DNA of 12,457 nucleotides. Origin: an uncultured Porphyromonadaceae bacterium. GTDB lineage: Bacteria > Bacteroidota > Bacteroidia > Bacteroidales > Muribaculaceae. Below, one piece after another: positions 7,305-12,457 of this stretch. The stretch is from NCBI GenBank assembly GCA_900547825.1, contig URII01000063.1, forward strand, positions 1 through 12,457, given 5' to 3'. Below the pieces are notes generated by a model. The model worked only from the letters and a program-made list of their open reading frames with translations. It was not told where the DNA came from and did no database searches. The position numbers and the translations under genes are program-made. How positions within the stretch are numbered: the stretch's first letter is position 1; every line of letters starts with the position of its first letter.

Positions 7305-8273
7305 TTACAGGCCGAAGGCTACGTTGTCGACGTAGAAAGTGAGACCTTCGGTGCCTACATAGGCCTCACCGCTGCCTGAACTCATCATCAGCACCACATG
7401 GGTAGGTGTGGCATTGGCGTCATCCCATCCTTCCTCGATCACGGGCACGAGCTTGCCTTTTGAATTCCGGGCATAATAACTGTTTTCCTTCGACCGGAGT
7501 CCGAGCCATGACTGATAGCCTTTCTGTTTTGAGTAATCGCCGTAGTGGATGGGCAGCTGATATCCGTTGACCCATCCCGAGCCTGTGGTGAATTTGCGAC
7601 CGGCAGTGCCTACACGTTTGGCGTGAAGATTTCCTTTTTCGTCCTCCCACCGGCGCTGTAGATACATGAATACTACTGCGGCATCGCGTCCCTGCAAAGT
7701 TTTTTTGCTTCCGAAACCGGTGGCCTTGGTGCGTGTATTATTTGCGGGCATATCCACTTTGTAGTCGAACACAAGTGCTTTGGGCCGTTTGGTGTAGGGC
7801 ATTCCCATGTTCATCTTACCATAGGGATTGCTTGTGCTTTTAATAGGCTCCATCATCTGGCCGAGAAATATCGAGCCTGACACCATAACGTTCATGTTTA
7901 TCATGCCCAACACTTTGAGGCTTTCGATCATGGAACATAGTTTGGCACATTTGTTGCCTCCTCCTCTGTCGGCCGGAAAAACGGCATTGGATCCTTTGTT
8001 GACTCCCTTTACATGGGCGTATACGTTACTTGTGCCCCATGGAGAACCTCCTAATGGAGTATAAGCTTTGTTTTCGCCGGGAATAGTCTGGGTTGGCCCT
8101 ATTTCATAGATAGTCATTTTTTTGCCACCTATGATTTTAGACTCACCCACTGTGCGGGTGACCCAGTTGTTCATGTCGCCGAACTTTATTTTTTCGAGAG
8201 TAATGGATGATGCGCTTCCCGTCGTTACGGCAAGCAGAAGCGCTGCAATTAATTTACGTGAGGTATAGGTCAT
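7305..8273 (-). CDS. Secreted PCMD-type (putative carbohydrate metabolism domain) protein
   Basis: This 322-residue protein has an N-terminal signal peptide: basic TSRK at 4-7, then a hydrophobic core LIAALLLAV, with a probable signal peptidase I site after GSAS near residue 22. There is no lipobox cysteine, so it is probably soluble in the periplasm or exported. The mature part looks like a beta-rich Bacteroidetes domain of the PCMD family. I see AYTPLGGSPWGTSNVY (70-85), the MVSGSIFLGQM stretch, PKALVFDYKVDMP, and the C-terminal end with VVLMMSSGSGEAYVGTEG and FYVDNVAFGL. PCMD proteins are often found with carbohydrate-use loci, but no reaction or ligand can be named. It is flanked by its own promoter and terminator, with no SusC/SusD or glycoside hydrolase beside it. 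The PCMD call is from pattern memory and moderately sure; the secreted nature is well supported. Confidence 0.7.
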   Translation of the reverse strand: MTYTSRKLIAALLLAVTTGSASSITLEKIKFGDMNNWVTRTVGESKIIGGKKMTIYEIGPTQTIPGENKAYTPLGGSPWGTSNVYAHVKGVNKGSNAVFPADRGGGNKCAKLCSMIESLKVLGMINMNVMVSGSIFLGQMMEPIKSTSNPYGKMNMGMPYTKRPKALVFDYKVDMPANNTRTKATGFGSKKTLQGRDAAVVFMYLQRRWEDEKGNLHAKRVGTAGRKFTTGSGWVNGYQLPIHYGDYSKQKGYQSWLGLRSKENSYYARNSKGKLVPVIEEGWDDANATPTHVVLMMSSGSGEAYVGTEGLTFYVDNVAFGL

Positions 8274-8300
8274 GATTTTTTACTTTACCTTTATAAACAA

Positions 8301-8308
8301 CAAAGGTA
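8301..8308 (-). promoter_or_regulatory. -7 promoter element for the PCMD-type gene
   Basis: On the minus strand this reads TACCTTTG, the commonest form of the Bacteroidetes -7 element. It lies 28 bases upstream of the ATG at 8273, with a predicted start site near 8295. The -33 region is not clear. Confidence 0.55.
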
Positions 8309-8385
8309 GGCATTATTTTCAAATTAAGGTTAAAAAAGTCCTTTCGGGCTAATTGATTCTCCTTTTTGGCTACATAAGTATAAGA

Positions 8386-8420
8386 ACATCCGCTGACCTT
8401 GCGAAAGAGCCAGCGGATGT
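8386..8420 (-). terminator. Hairpin after lpdA, probable terminator of the gcv-lpdA operon
   Basis: A perfect 10-bp inverted repeat, ACATCCGCTG (8386-8395) with CAGCGGATGT (8411-8420), encloses a 15-base loop. It starts 21 bases after the lpdA stop. On the minus strand it is followed by TTCTTATACTTATG, a weak U-rich tail, so termination efficiency is uncertain. Confidence 0.55.
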
Positions 8421-8441
8421 CATATTAGCATGTTATAATAT

Positions 8442-9758
8442 TCAATGTGCGGATCTGGCGGCGGAAGCCACTACTTCCGATATTGTAGGGTGCCCGTGGA
8501 CTGCACGGGCTATGGCCGCTGTGCCAAGATCCGAGGCCATAACATTTACAACTTCCTGTATAAGGTCGGATGCGTGGGGGCCGAGGATATGGCAGCCGTA
8601 TATATGGCCGTCGGCAGGACGGTATATCAGTTTTACGAAACCTTCGCCTTCGCCCGAAGCTATTGCTTTTCCGTTGGCACCGAACATGGATTTTGACACC
8701 TTGTAGTCAAGGCCTCTGTCTTTGCATATCTCTTCGGTGAGTCCGGCCATACCTATTTCAGGGGTGGTGAATACTGCCGAGGGGATTACATCAAGATTCT
8801 CAATCTCGCCGATCAGGCTCATAGCCTGGGCTGTTGCGGCGTGGGCGAGCATGCATAGACCGTTGACATCGCCCACGGCATATACTCCGTCGCGCGAGGT
8901 CATGAAACCGCTGTCCACTTTTATAAAGCCACGTTGGTTAAGTTCTATCCCCGCTTCTGCAATGCCTTCAGGAATTACCGGACGGCGGCCTACTGCCATT
9001 ACAACAAGTTCTGACCGGCATGTCTCTGCCTTGCCTTTGCATTCGTAGGTCACTGTGCCGTCGTTTTCAATTGAGGTGACGGCAGCTGAGGTAACTATCT
9101 TTATCCCTCTGCGCGAAAGCATTGAACGGAGCCGTTTGGCTATATCACGGTCCATAGGCGGGAGTATTTCCTTACAGTATTCGATCACTGTCACCTGACA
9201 TCCGAATGCGTTCATTATGGCAGCGAATTCAATGCCGATAACTCCGCCTCCGATTATCGTCACGCTTTCGGGTAATGTATCCATACCGAGCAGTTCGTCG
9301 CTTGTTATGGCGAATTCAGCCCCTTTGACCGGAATACGGGCCGGTGTGGAACCGGTGGCTATCACTGTGCGTACGGCAGTATATCGCTCATCGCCTACAG
9401 CTATTGAGCCGTCGGGAAGAAAGCGGGCTTCTCCCTCTATAAGGGTTACGTTGCGGAGCACTGACTTTACATTCTCACGCAGGGTAGCCACAACTGATCT
9501 CATACGTGTGTGGGCTGCCGTATAGTCCGGCTGGAATCCGTCTACCTTAACACCGAATTCTGCGGCATTGGCCACCGTGGCTACAACATCGGCGCTGTGG
9601 CAAAGACATTTTGTGGGTATACACCCCCGGTTAAGGCATGTGCCCCCCGGTCGGTCACGCTCCACAAGGGCTACCGAAAGTCCCTGTGCGGCAGCCCCGG
9701 CGGCCAATTCGTATCCTCCGGGGCCTGCGCCGATTATTAGCAGGTCAAACTGTGCCAT
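8442..9758 (-). CDS. lpdA: Dihydrolipoyl dehydrogenase (glycine-cleavage L protein)
   Basis: This 438-residue FAD/NAD disulfide oxidoreductase reoxidises dihydrolipoyl groups, here most likely on GcvH. The FAD-binding motif GAGPGG is at 10-15. The redox-active pair Cys41 and Cys46 is in GGTCLNRGCIPTK. The NAD motif is GGGVIGIEFA at about 170-179. The second FAD motif AVGD is at 294-297, and the C-terminal HPTISE provides the catalytic His423 and Glu428. The ATG at 9756-9758 is chosen because the protein then begins with the expected FAD-binding strand. The frame extends to 9842, but those 28 extra residues are Arg/Pro-rich and lie wholly inside gcvPB. The chosen start overlaps the gcvPB stop by 14 bp, implying translational coupling. 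That context ties this copy to glycine cleavage rather than a 2-oxoacid dehydrogenase. Confidence 0.95.
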   Translation of the reverse strand: MAQFDLLIIGAGPGGYELAAGAAAQGLSVALVERDRPGGTCLNRGCIPTKCLCHSADVVATVANAAEFGVKVDGFQPDYTAAHTRMRSVVATLRENVKSVLRNVTLIEGEARFLPDGSIAVGDERYTAVRTVIATGSTPARIPVKGAEFAITSDELLGMDTLPESVTIIGGGVIGIEFAAIMNAFGCQVTVIEYCKEILPPMDRDIAKRLRSMLSRRGIKIVTSAAVTSIENDGTVTYECKGKAETCRSELVVMAVGRRPVIPEGIAEAGIELNQRGFIKVDSGFMTSRDGVYAVGDVNGLCMLAHAATAQAMSLIGEIENLDVIPSAVFTTPEIGMAGLTEEICKDRGLDYKVSKSMFGANGKAIASGEGEGFVKLIYRPADGHIYGCHILGPHASDLIQEVVNVMASDLGTAAIARAVHGHPTISEVVASAARSAH

Positions 9759-10695
9759 TGCAGAGTTCCATGTAAGTGACAATGGGATGAAGTGCCGCCT
9801 CCGTGTCGTCAGGGTGCGATATCGGGGTGGTGTGGGGGGCATTCTTCACATTCTCGGGATTTTCGATGCTCTCAGCCGCTATTTCCCGCATAACGTCTAT
9901 GAACCTGTCAAGTGTTTCGAGACTCTCGGTTTCAGTAGGCTCGATCATCAACGATTCATGAAACAGAAGCGGGAAGTAGATGGTGGGGGCGTGGAAACCG
10001 TAGTCAAGCAGGCGTTTGGCCACATGCAGGGTTGTGACTCCGGTAGACTTGTCTTTCAGGCCGTCGAACACAAATTCATGTTTGCTTAGACCCTCAATGG
10101 GTAGGAGATAGCAGTCACGAAGTTTTTCCTTTATATATGTGGCGTTGAGTGTGGCCAATGGCCCGGCTTCCATCAGTCCGTCACGTCCGAGCGACAGTAT
10201 GTAGCTTAACGCGCGGGCTTCGACCGCGAAGTTACCAAGCCAAGTGGAGATACTTCCGAGTGCCGTGGGGTCATCGGTTATGACTGCTAATGTGCCGTCC
10301 TCTTTTTTTATCACGCGTGGTAGCGGAAGAAACTCTTCAAGACCTTCTCGTACACCTACCGGTCCTGCTCCGGGGCCTCCTCCGCCATGCGGGGTGGAGA
10401 ATGTCTTGTGCAGGTTGATGTGCATCACATCAAAGCCCATATCGCCCGGACGTGCCATGCCGAGCATGGGATTCAGGTTGGCTCCGTCGTAATACAGCAA
10501 TGCTCCGGCGCCATGCACGGCTTCAGCTATTTCCGGAATGCTGCGTTCGAATATGCCGAGGGTGTTGGGGTTCGTCATCATCACCGCTGCCACAGTGTCG
10601 TCCAGCTTGCTTTTCAGGTCCTCCACATCGACAGTTCCGTCGGGAAGCGATTTCACTTCCACAATTTTGTAGCCTGCCAATGCGGCGCTGGCCGG
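9745..10695 (-). CDS. gcvPB: Glycine dehydrogenase (decarboxylating) subunit 2, N-terminus lost at an assembly junction
   Basis: This is the C-terminal two thirds of GcvPB, the PLP-dependent half of the split glycine decarboxylase (P protein), which releases CO2 from glycine and passes the aminomethyl group to lipoylated GcvH. Recognisable blocks are TNPNTLGIFE, the active-site stretch YYDGANLN, and the PLP-lysine region INLHKTFSTPHGGGGPGAGP. The fragment is about 316 codons, whereas the family is about 480. An apparent start (TTG at 10680) is not real: the codons before it still read PASAA, the end of the conserved GTNPASAAMAGYK motif. Homology stops near 10695, where Asn is expected and Ile is encoded. 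The next residue block belongs to a different genome on the opposite strand. Leu instead of the expected Met at codon 10678-10680 may itself come from the junction. It overlaps lpdA by 14 bp. Confidence 0.92.
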   Translation of the reverse strand, partial: PASAALAGYKIVEVKSLPDGTVDVEDLKSKLDDTVAAVMMTNPNTLGIFERSIPEIAEAVHGAGALLYYDGANLNPMLGMARPGDMGFDVMHINLHKTFSTPHGGGGPGAGPVGVREGLEEFLPLPRVIKKEDGTLAVITDDPTALGSISTWLGNFAVEARALSYILSLGRDGLMEAGPLATLNATYIKEKLRDCYLLPIEGLSKHEFVFDGLKDKSTGVTTLHVAKRLLDYGFHAPTIYFPLLFHESLMIEPTETESLETLDRFIDVMREIAAESIENPENVKNAPHTTPISHPDDTEAALHPIVTYMELCNGTV

Positions 10696-10696
10696 G
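10680..10696. other. Probable chimeric assembly junction (Bacteroidales to Firmicutes)
   Basis: Left of this point the minus strand encodes gcvPB. To the right the plus strand encodes the tail of an unrelated gene followed by a Firmicutes-style gene. The short stretch TGCGGCGCTGGCCGG (10681-10695) makes sense in both: Pro-Ala-Ser-Ala-Ala of GcvPB on the minus strand and Ala-Ala-Leu-Ala-Gly on the plus strand. Base composition and ribosome-binding-site style change here. Confidence 0.8.
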
Positions 10697-10810
10697 ATGG
10701 ATCACATCGTGCCGCTGGATGACGTGGTGGCCCTGATGCTGGCGGTGGGCGAAAAGATCCGTCCCTGCGATGAAGCGGGGACGTACATCCTGAAAAAGGA
10801 GGAAGCATAA
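10682..10810 (+). CDS. 3' end of an unidentified gene, 5' part missing at the junction
   Basis: The last 42 codons of a plus-strand gene end in TAA at 10808-10810. The peptide begins AALAGMDHIVPLDDVV and ends TYILKKEEA. The LAGM...IPxDEV-type pattern followed by an AMxxVG-like stretch vaguely recalls the C-terminus of the iron-sulfur L-serine dehydratase alpha chain. The final residues do not fit that family, so I do not assign a function. The stop codon directly abuts the ATG of the QueG-like gene, and its last codons carry that gene's ribosome-binding site, so the two form an operon. Confidence 0.6.
   Translation, partial: AALAGMDHIVPLDDVVALMLAVGEKIRPCDEAGTYILKKEEA
10797..10802 (+). promoter_or_regulatory. 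Strong Shine-Dalgarno for the QueG-like gene
   Basis: AGGAGG lies 8 bases before the ATG at 10811, inside the end of the upstream gene. It fixes the start codon. It also contrasts with the genes left of 10,680, none of which has such a site. Confidence 0.85.
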
Positions 10811-11503
10811 ATGGATCGACAGACATTGGCGCAGGAGATCACCCAATATTTGACGGAGCAGGGCGCTGTGCGGGTGGGCTTTGCCGACCTCCACGGCGTG
10901 ACGGGGGCATCGCTGCCCTACGGCATCACGGCGCTGGTGGCGCTGCCCCGTGAGATCGTAGGGCCGTTGGTGGATCAGCCCCACCGGGCTTACTACGATG
11001 CCTATCAGGCCATCAATGTGCGGCTGGACGCCATGGCAGAGGGCTGTGCCGCCCTGCTGCGGACCCATGGCTATCAGGCCACGGCCAACACGGAGGAGCA
11101 TCTGCCCACCGGTGCTGAGGATCGCTCTCCCCTGCCTCACAAGGCGGTGGCCTGCCGGGCGGGACTGGGCTGGATCGGAAAAAATAACCTCCTGACCACC
11201 CCCGACTTCGGTGGAGCCGTGCGGCTGTGTACCGTGGTGACGGATGCCCCGCTGCCTACGGCGGAGCCCATTCTCTCCAGCCGCTGCGGCAGCTGCCGGG
11301 TGTGCGTGGACGCCTGTCCCTCCTCTGCTCTGTATGGCACCTTATGGCACACGGGGCTGGACCGGGACGATCTGTTCGACCACCTGCTGTGTGAGCGCAC
11401 CGCAAAGGAGCGAACAGGCCGTTCCTTCGGCATCCCCATTGCCATCTGCGGCAAATGCTTCGCCGTGTGTCCCTATACCCAGCGATACCTGAAAAACGGA
11501 TAA
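10811..11503 (+). CDS. Short QueG-like double-[4Fe-4S] protein (epoxyqueuosine reductase family)
   Basis: This 230-residue cytoplasmic protein resembles epoxyqueuosine reductase QueG, which uses cobalamin and two [4Fe-4S] clusters in the last step of queuosine tRNA modification. AGLGWIGKNNLL at 117-128 matches the QueG core motif. Asp104 lies exactly 13 residues before AGLGW, the same spacing as the catalytic Asp134 of E. coli QueG. Two ferredoxin-like cysteine sets are complete: C159, C162, C165, C169 (CGSCRVCVDACP) and C194, C213, C216, C220 (CGKCFAVCP). It is much shorter than classical QueG (over 300 residues), with a reduced N-terminal part and no C-terminal extension. It may thus be a paralogue with another substrate. 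The start is set by the AGGAGG site. Composition and signals point to a Firmicute unrelated to the left part of the window. Confidence 0.85.
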   Translation: MDRQTLAQEITQYLTEQGAVRVGFADLHGVTGASLPYGITALVALPREIVGPLVDQPHRAYYDAYQAINVRLDAMAEGCAALLRTHGYQATANTEEHLPTGAEDRSPLPHKAVACRAGLGWIGKNNLLTTPDFGGAVRLCTVVTDAPLPTAEPILSSRCGSCRVCVDACPSSALYGTLWHTGLDRDDLFDHLLCERTAKERTGRSFGIPIAICGKCFAVCPYTQRYLKNG

Positions 11504-11504
11504 A

Positions 11505-11539
11505 AAAACCGCCGGACAGTACAACTGTCCGGCGGTTTT
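11505..11539 (+). terminator. Strong intrinsic terminator after the QueG-like gene
   Basis: A 16-bp perfect stem is formed by AAAACCGCCGGACAGT (11505-11520) and ACTGTCCGGCGGTTTT (11524-11539), with a three-base loop. It starts two bases after the stop codon. The stem is A-rich on one side and T-rich on the other, so it may work in both directions and also serve the leftward frame ending at 11573. Confidence 0.9.
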
Positions 11540-11572
11540 CGGTTGAAAGGCGTTTCCCCTGCTGTGCGCCGC

Positions 11573-12457
11573 TTATACCTGCCGCTCTATGCAGCGCTGG
11601 TACACATCCCACAGGTCGTCGCTCATTTCGTAGACCATGCGCCCCATGCGGATGCCCTCCGGCGTGCGCGCGTCGGCAAAGCGCAGATATTGCAGCGTGC
11701 GGTGCGTAGCCGTGCCGCGCTCGGCCGCGGTGAGCTTGCGCGCGCGCGCCGAGAAGTCCGGCCGGCGGAAGGTCTGCGTGCGCGGCGTGCCTTTGAGCAG
11801 CGGTGCGCCGGCGTCTTCGGGCGGTGCATCCTCCGCCTCCAGCCGCTTGAGCTCTGTCGCCGTCACCTTCGACGGCAGGTCGATGGCCTGCGCGTGCGCA
11901 TAGCGGAACGTGAGTGTGCGCTCGAGCTGCGCCAGCAGGGCGGGGTCTGGCTCCGGCAGCGCGGGTTCGGCTTCCGCCTCCGCACTGCCGGCCGCGGTGT
12001 CCGCCGTCAGATAGACGTAGTTCCGGCGCAGATAGCGCTCATCCCGGTCGAGCAGCGCGCTCTGCAGCAGCCAGTGCAGCGGGCTCTGCGCAGCGCGCAG
12101 CAGCTCCGGCGCGAGGGGCACGGTGGCCGTGGCGGTCAGGGTGCTGACGGTCTTGCCGATGTCGCGCACGGTGCCCGTGATGACGAGCCGCTCCTTTGCG
12201 CGCGTCATGGCCACGTACAGCAGGCGCATCTCCTCCGAGAGCGTCTCGGTCAGCAGCTGCGCCGCGATCGCCTGCCGCGCGATGGTCGGGTATTCCACGC
12301 CGTGCTCCAGATCCGTACACTTCGGCCCCAGACCGAGCGCCGGGTGCACGAGCACGCTCGCGCGCGTGTCGGACTTGTTGAACAGGCGCGCCGTGTCGCA
12401 CAAGAACACGAACGGGAACTCCAGCCCCTTGGATTTGTGGATGCTCAGGATGCGCAC
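11573..12457 (-). CDS. addA: Helicase-nuclease AddA, internal to C-terminal fragment; 5' end off the window, 3' end probably chimeric
   Basis: AddA is the UvrD-type helicase and nuclease subunit of AddAB, which processes double-strand breaks for RecA in many Firmicutes. The frame enters from the right edge. Superfamily I motif V is at the start (ILSIHKSKGLEF, residues 3-14 of the fragment) and motif VI is at about 75-91 (EEMRLLYVAMTRAKERL). After a variable linker, AERGTATH at 245-252 marks the beginning of the RecB-like nuclease domain. That domain should continue for well over 150 residues, but the frame stops after about 40 more. The last 25 residues (MGRMVYEMSDD... to ERQV) do not look like AddA and have less extreme base composition. 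They most likely belong to another gene joined near 11,640-11,670. A genuine nuclease-truncated AddA is the less likely alternative. Arg/Ala-rich, very high-GC coding differs from the rest of the window. Confidence 0.88.
   Translation of the reverse strand: MRILSIHKSKGLEFPFVFLCDTARLFNKSDTRASVLVHPALGLGPKCTDLEHGVEYPTIARQAIAAQLLTETLSEEMRLLYVAMTRAKERLVITGTVRDIGKTVSTLTATATVPLAPELLRAAQSPLHWLLQSALLDRDERYLRRNYVYLTADTAAGSAEAEAEPALPEPDPALLAQLERTLTFRYAHAQAIDLPSKVTATELKRLEAEDAPPEDAGAPLLKGTPRTQTFRRPDFSARARKLTAAERGTATHRTLQYLRFADARTPEGIRMGRMVYEMSDDLWDVYQRCIERQV
11640..11670. other. Possible second chimeric junction inside the addA frame
   Basis: On the minus strand AddA-like sequence ends around ADARTPEGIR. 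An unrelated 25-residue tail then runs to a stop. The very high-GC composition of addA drops to that of the QueG-like region at the same place. I infer a join between two Firmicutes genomes; the exact base cannot be set. Confidence 0.5.

Noticed and set aside
9759..9842. 28-residue N-terminal extension of lpdA
   Set aside because: It is Arg/Pro-rich, lies wholly within gcvPB in another frame, and the FAD-binding strand starts right after the ATG at 9758.
10523..11140. 205-codon minus-strand frame crossing the first junction
   Set aside because: It runs antisense to the gcvPB fragment's other frame and the QueG-like gene, with no family pattern; it is an accident of GC-rich sequence.
11733..11752. 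GC dinucleotide run that could form a Z-DNA or simple repeat
   Set aside because: It is only about a dozen bases and is explained by Ala/Arg codons in the addA frame.
1..12457. A new defence system, mobile element, CRISPR array, tRNA or rRNA gene
   Set aside because: I found no direct-repeat arrays, recombinase or transposase, tRNA-like folds or rRNA segments. AddA and the SPFH protein alone, from different genomes, do not make a defence system.

Overview
This window reads as a metagenomic contig that joins DNA from at least two, and probably three, different bacteria. Positions 1 to about 10,690 look like a gut Bacteroidales genome (Muribaculaceae-like, by inference). The genes lack Shine-Dalgarno sequences, several upstream regions carry the Bacteroidetes -7 promoter element TAnnTTTG, and the gene types fit that group: an EF-G2-like paralogue, a FeoA-FeoB fusion, a DAHP synthase/chorismate mutase fusion and a PCMD-domain secreted protein. 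From about 10,682 to 11,660 the DNA is more GC-rich, with a textbook AGGAGG ribosome-binding site and a strong intrinsic terminator, as in a Clostridia/Oscillospiraceae-type Firmicute. From about 11,660 to the right end it is more GC-rich still and encodes part of the helicase-nuclease subunit AddA, probably from a third genome.

Layout of the Bacteroidales part. A partial EF-G paralogue with degenerate GTPase motifs runs leftward off the window (1-1643). It diverges from a two-TM SPFH/band-7 protein (1871-2809, + strand). That gene meets, tail to tail with a 23-bp overlap, a bifunctional DAHP synthase/chorismate mutase (2787-3857, -). Upstream of it on the same strand are cdsA (3886-4716, -; phospholipid synthesis) and feoAB (4801-7152, -; ferrous iron uptake). 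Next come a secreted PCMD-type protein in its own transcription unit (7305-8273, -) and the 3' end of a glycine-cleavage operon, lpdA (8442-9758, -) preceded by a truncated gcvPB (9745 to about 10,695, -).

The right part. gcvPB loses about its N-terminal third where the sequence switches to the 3' end of an unidentified + strand gene (10682-10810). This gene abuts a short QueG-like double-[4Fe-4S] protein (10811-11503, +) that ends at a perfect hairpin terminator. The last gene, addA (-), is cut by the window edge at its 5' end. Near its 3' end it appears to run into foreign sequence just as its nuclease domain begins.

Most genes here are housekeeping functions: translation, aromatic amino acid and phospholipid synthesis, iron uptake and glycine catabolism. 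I do not see a new defence, mobile or biosynthetic system. The most interesting biology is the GTPase-degenerate EF-G paralogue. The most important caution is that gene neighbourhoods across 10,680-10,696 and about 11,640-11,670 should not be trusted.
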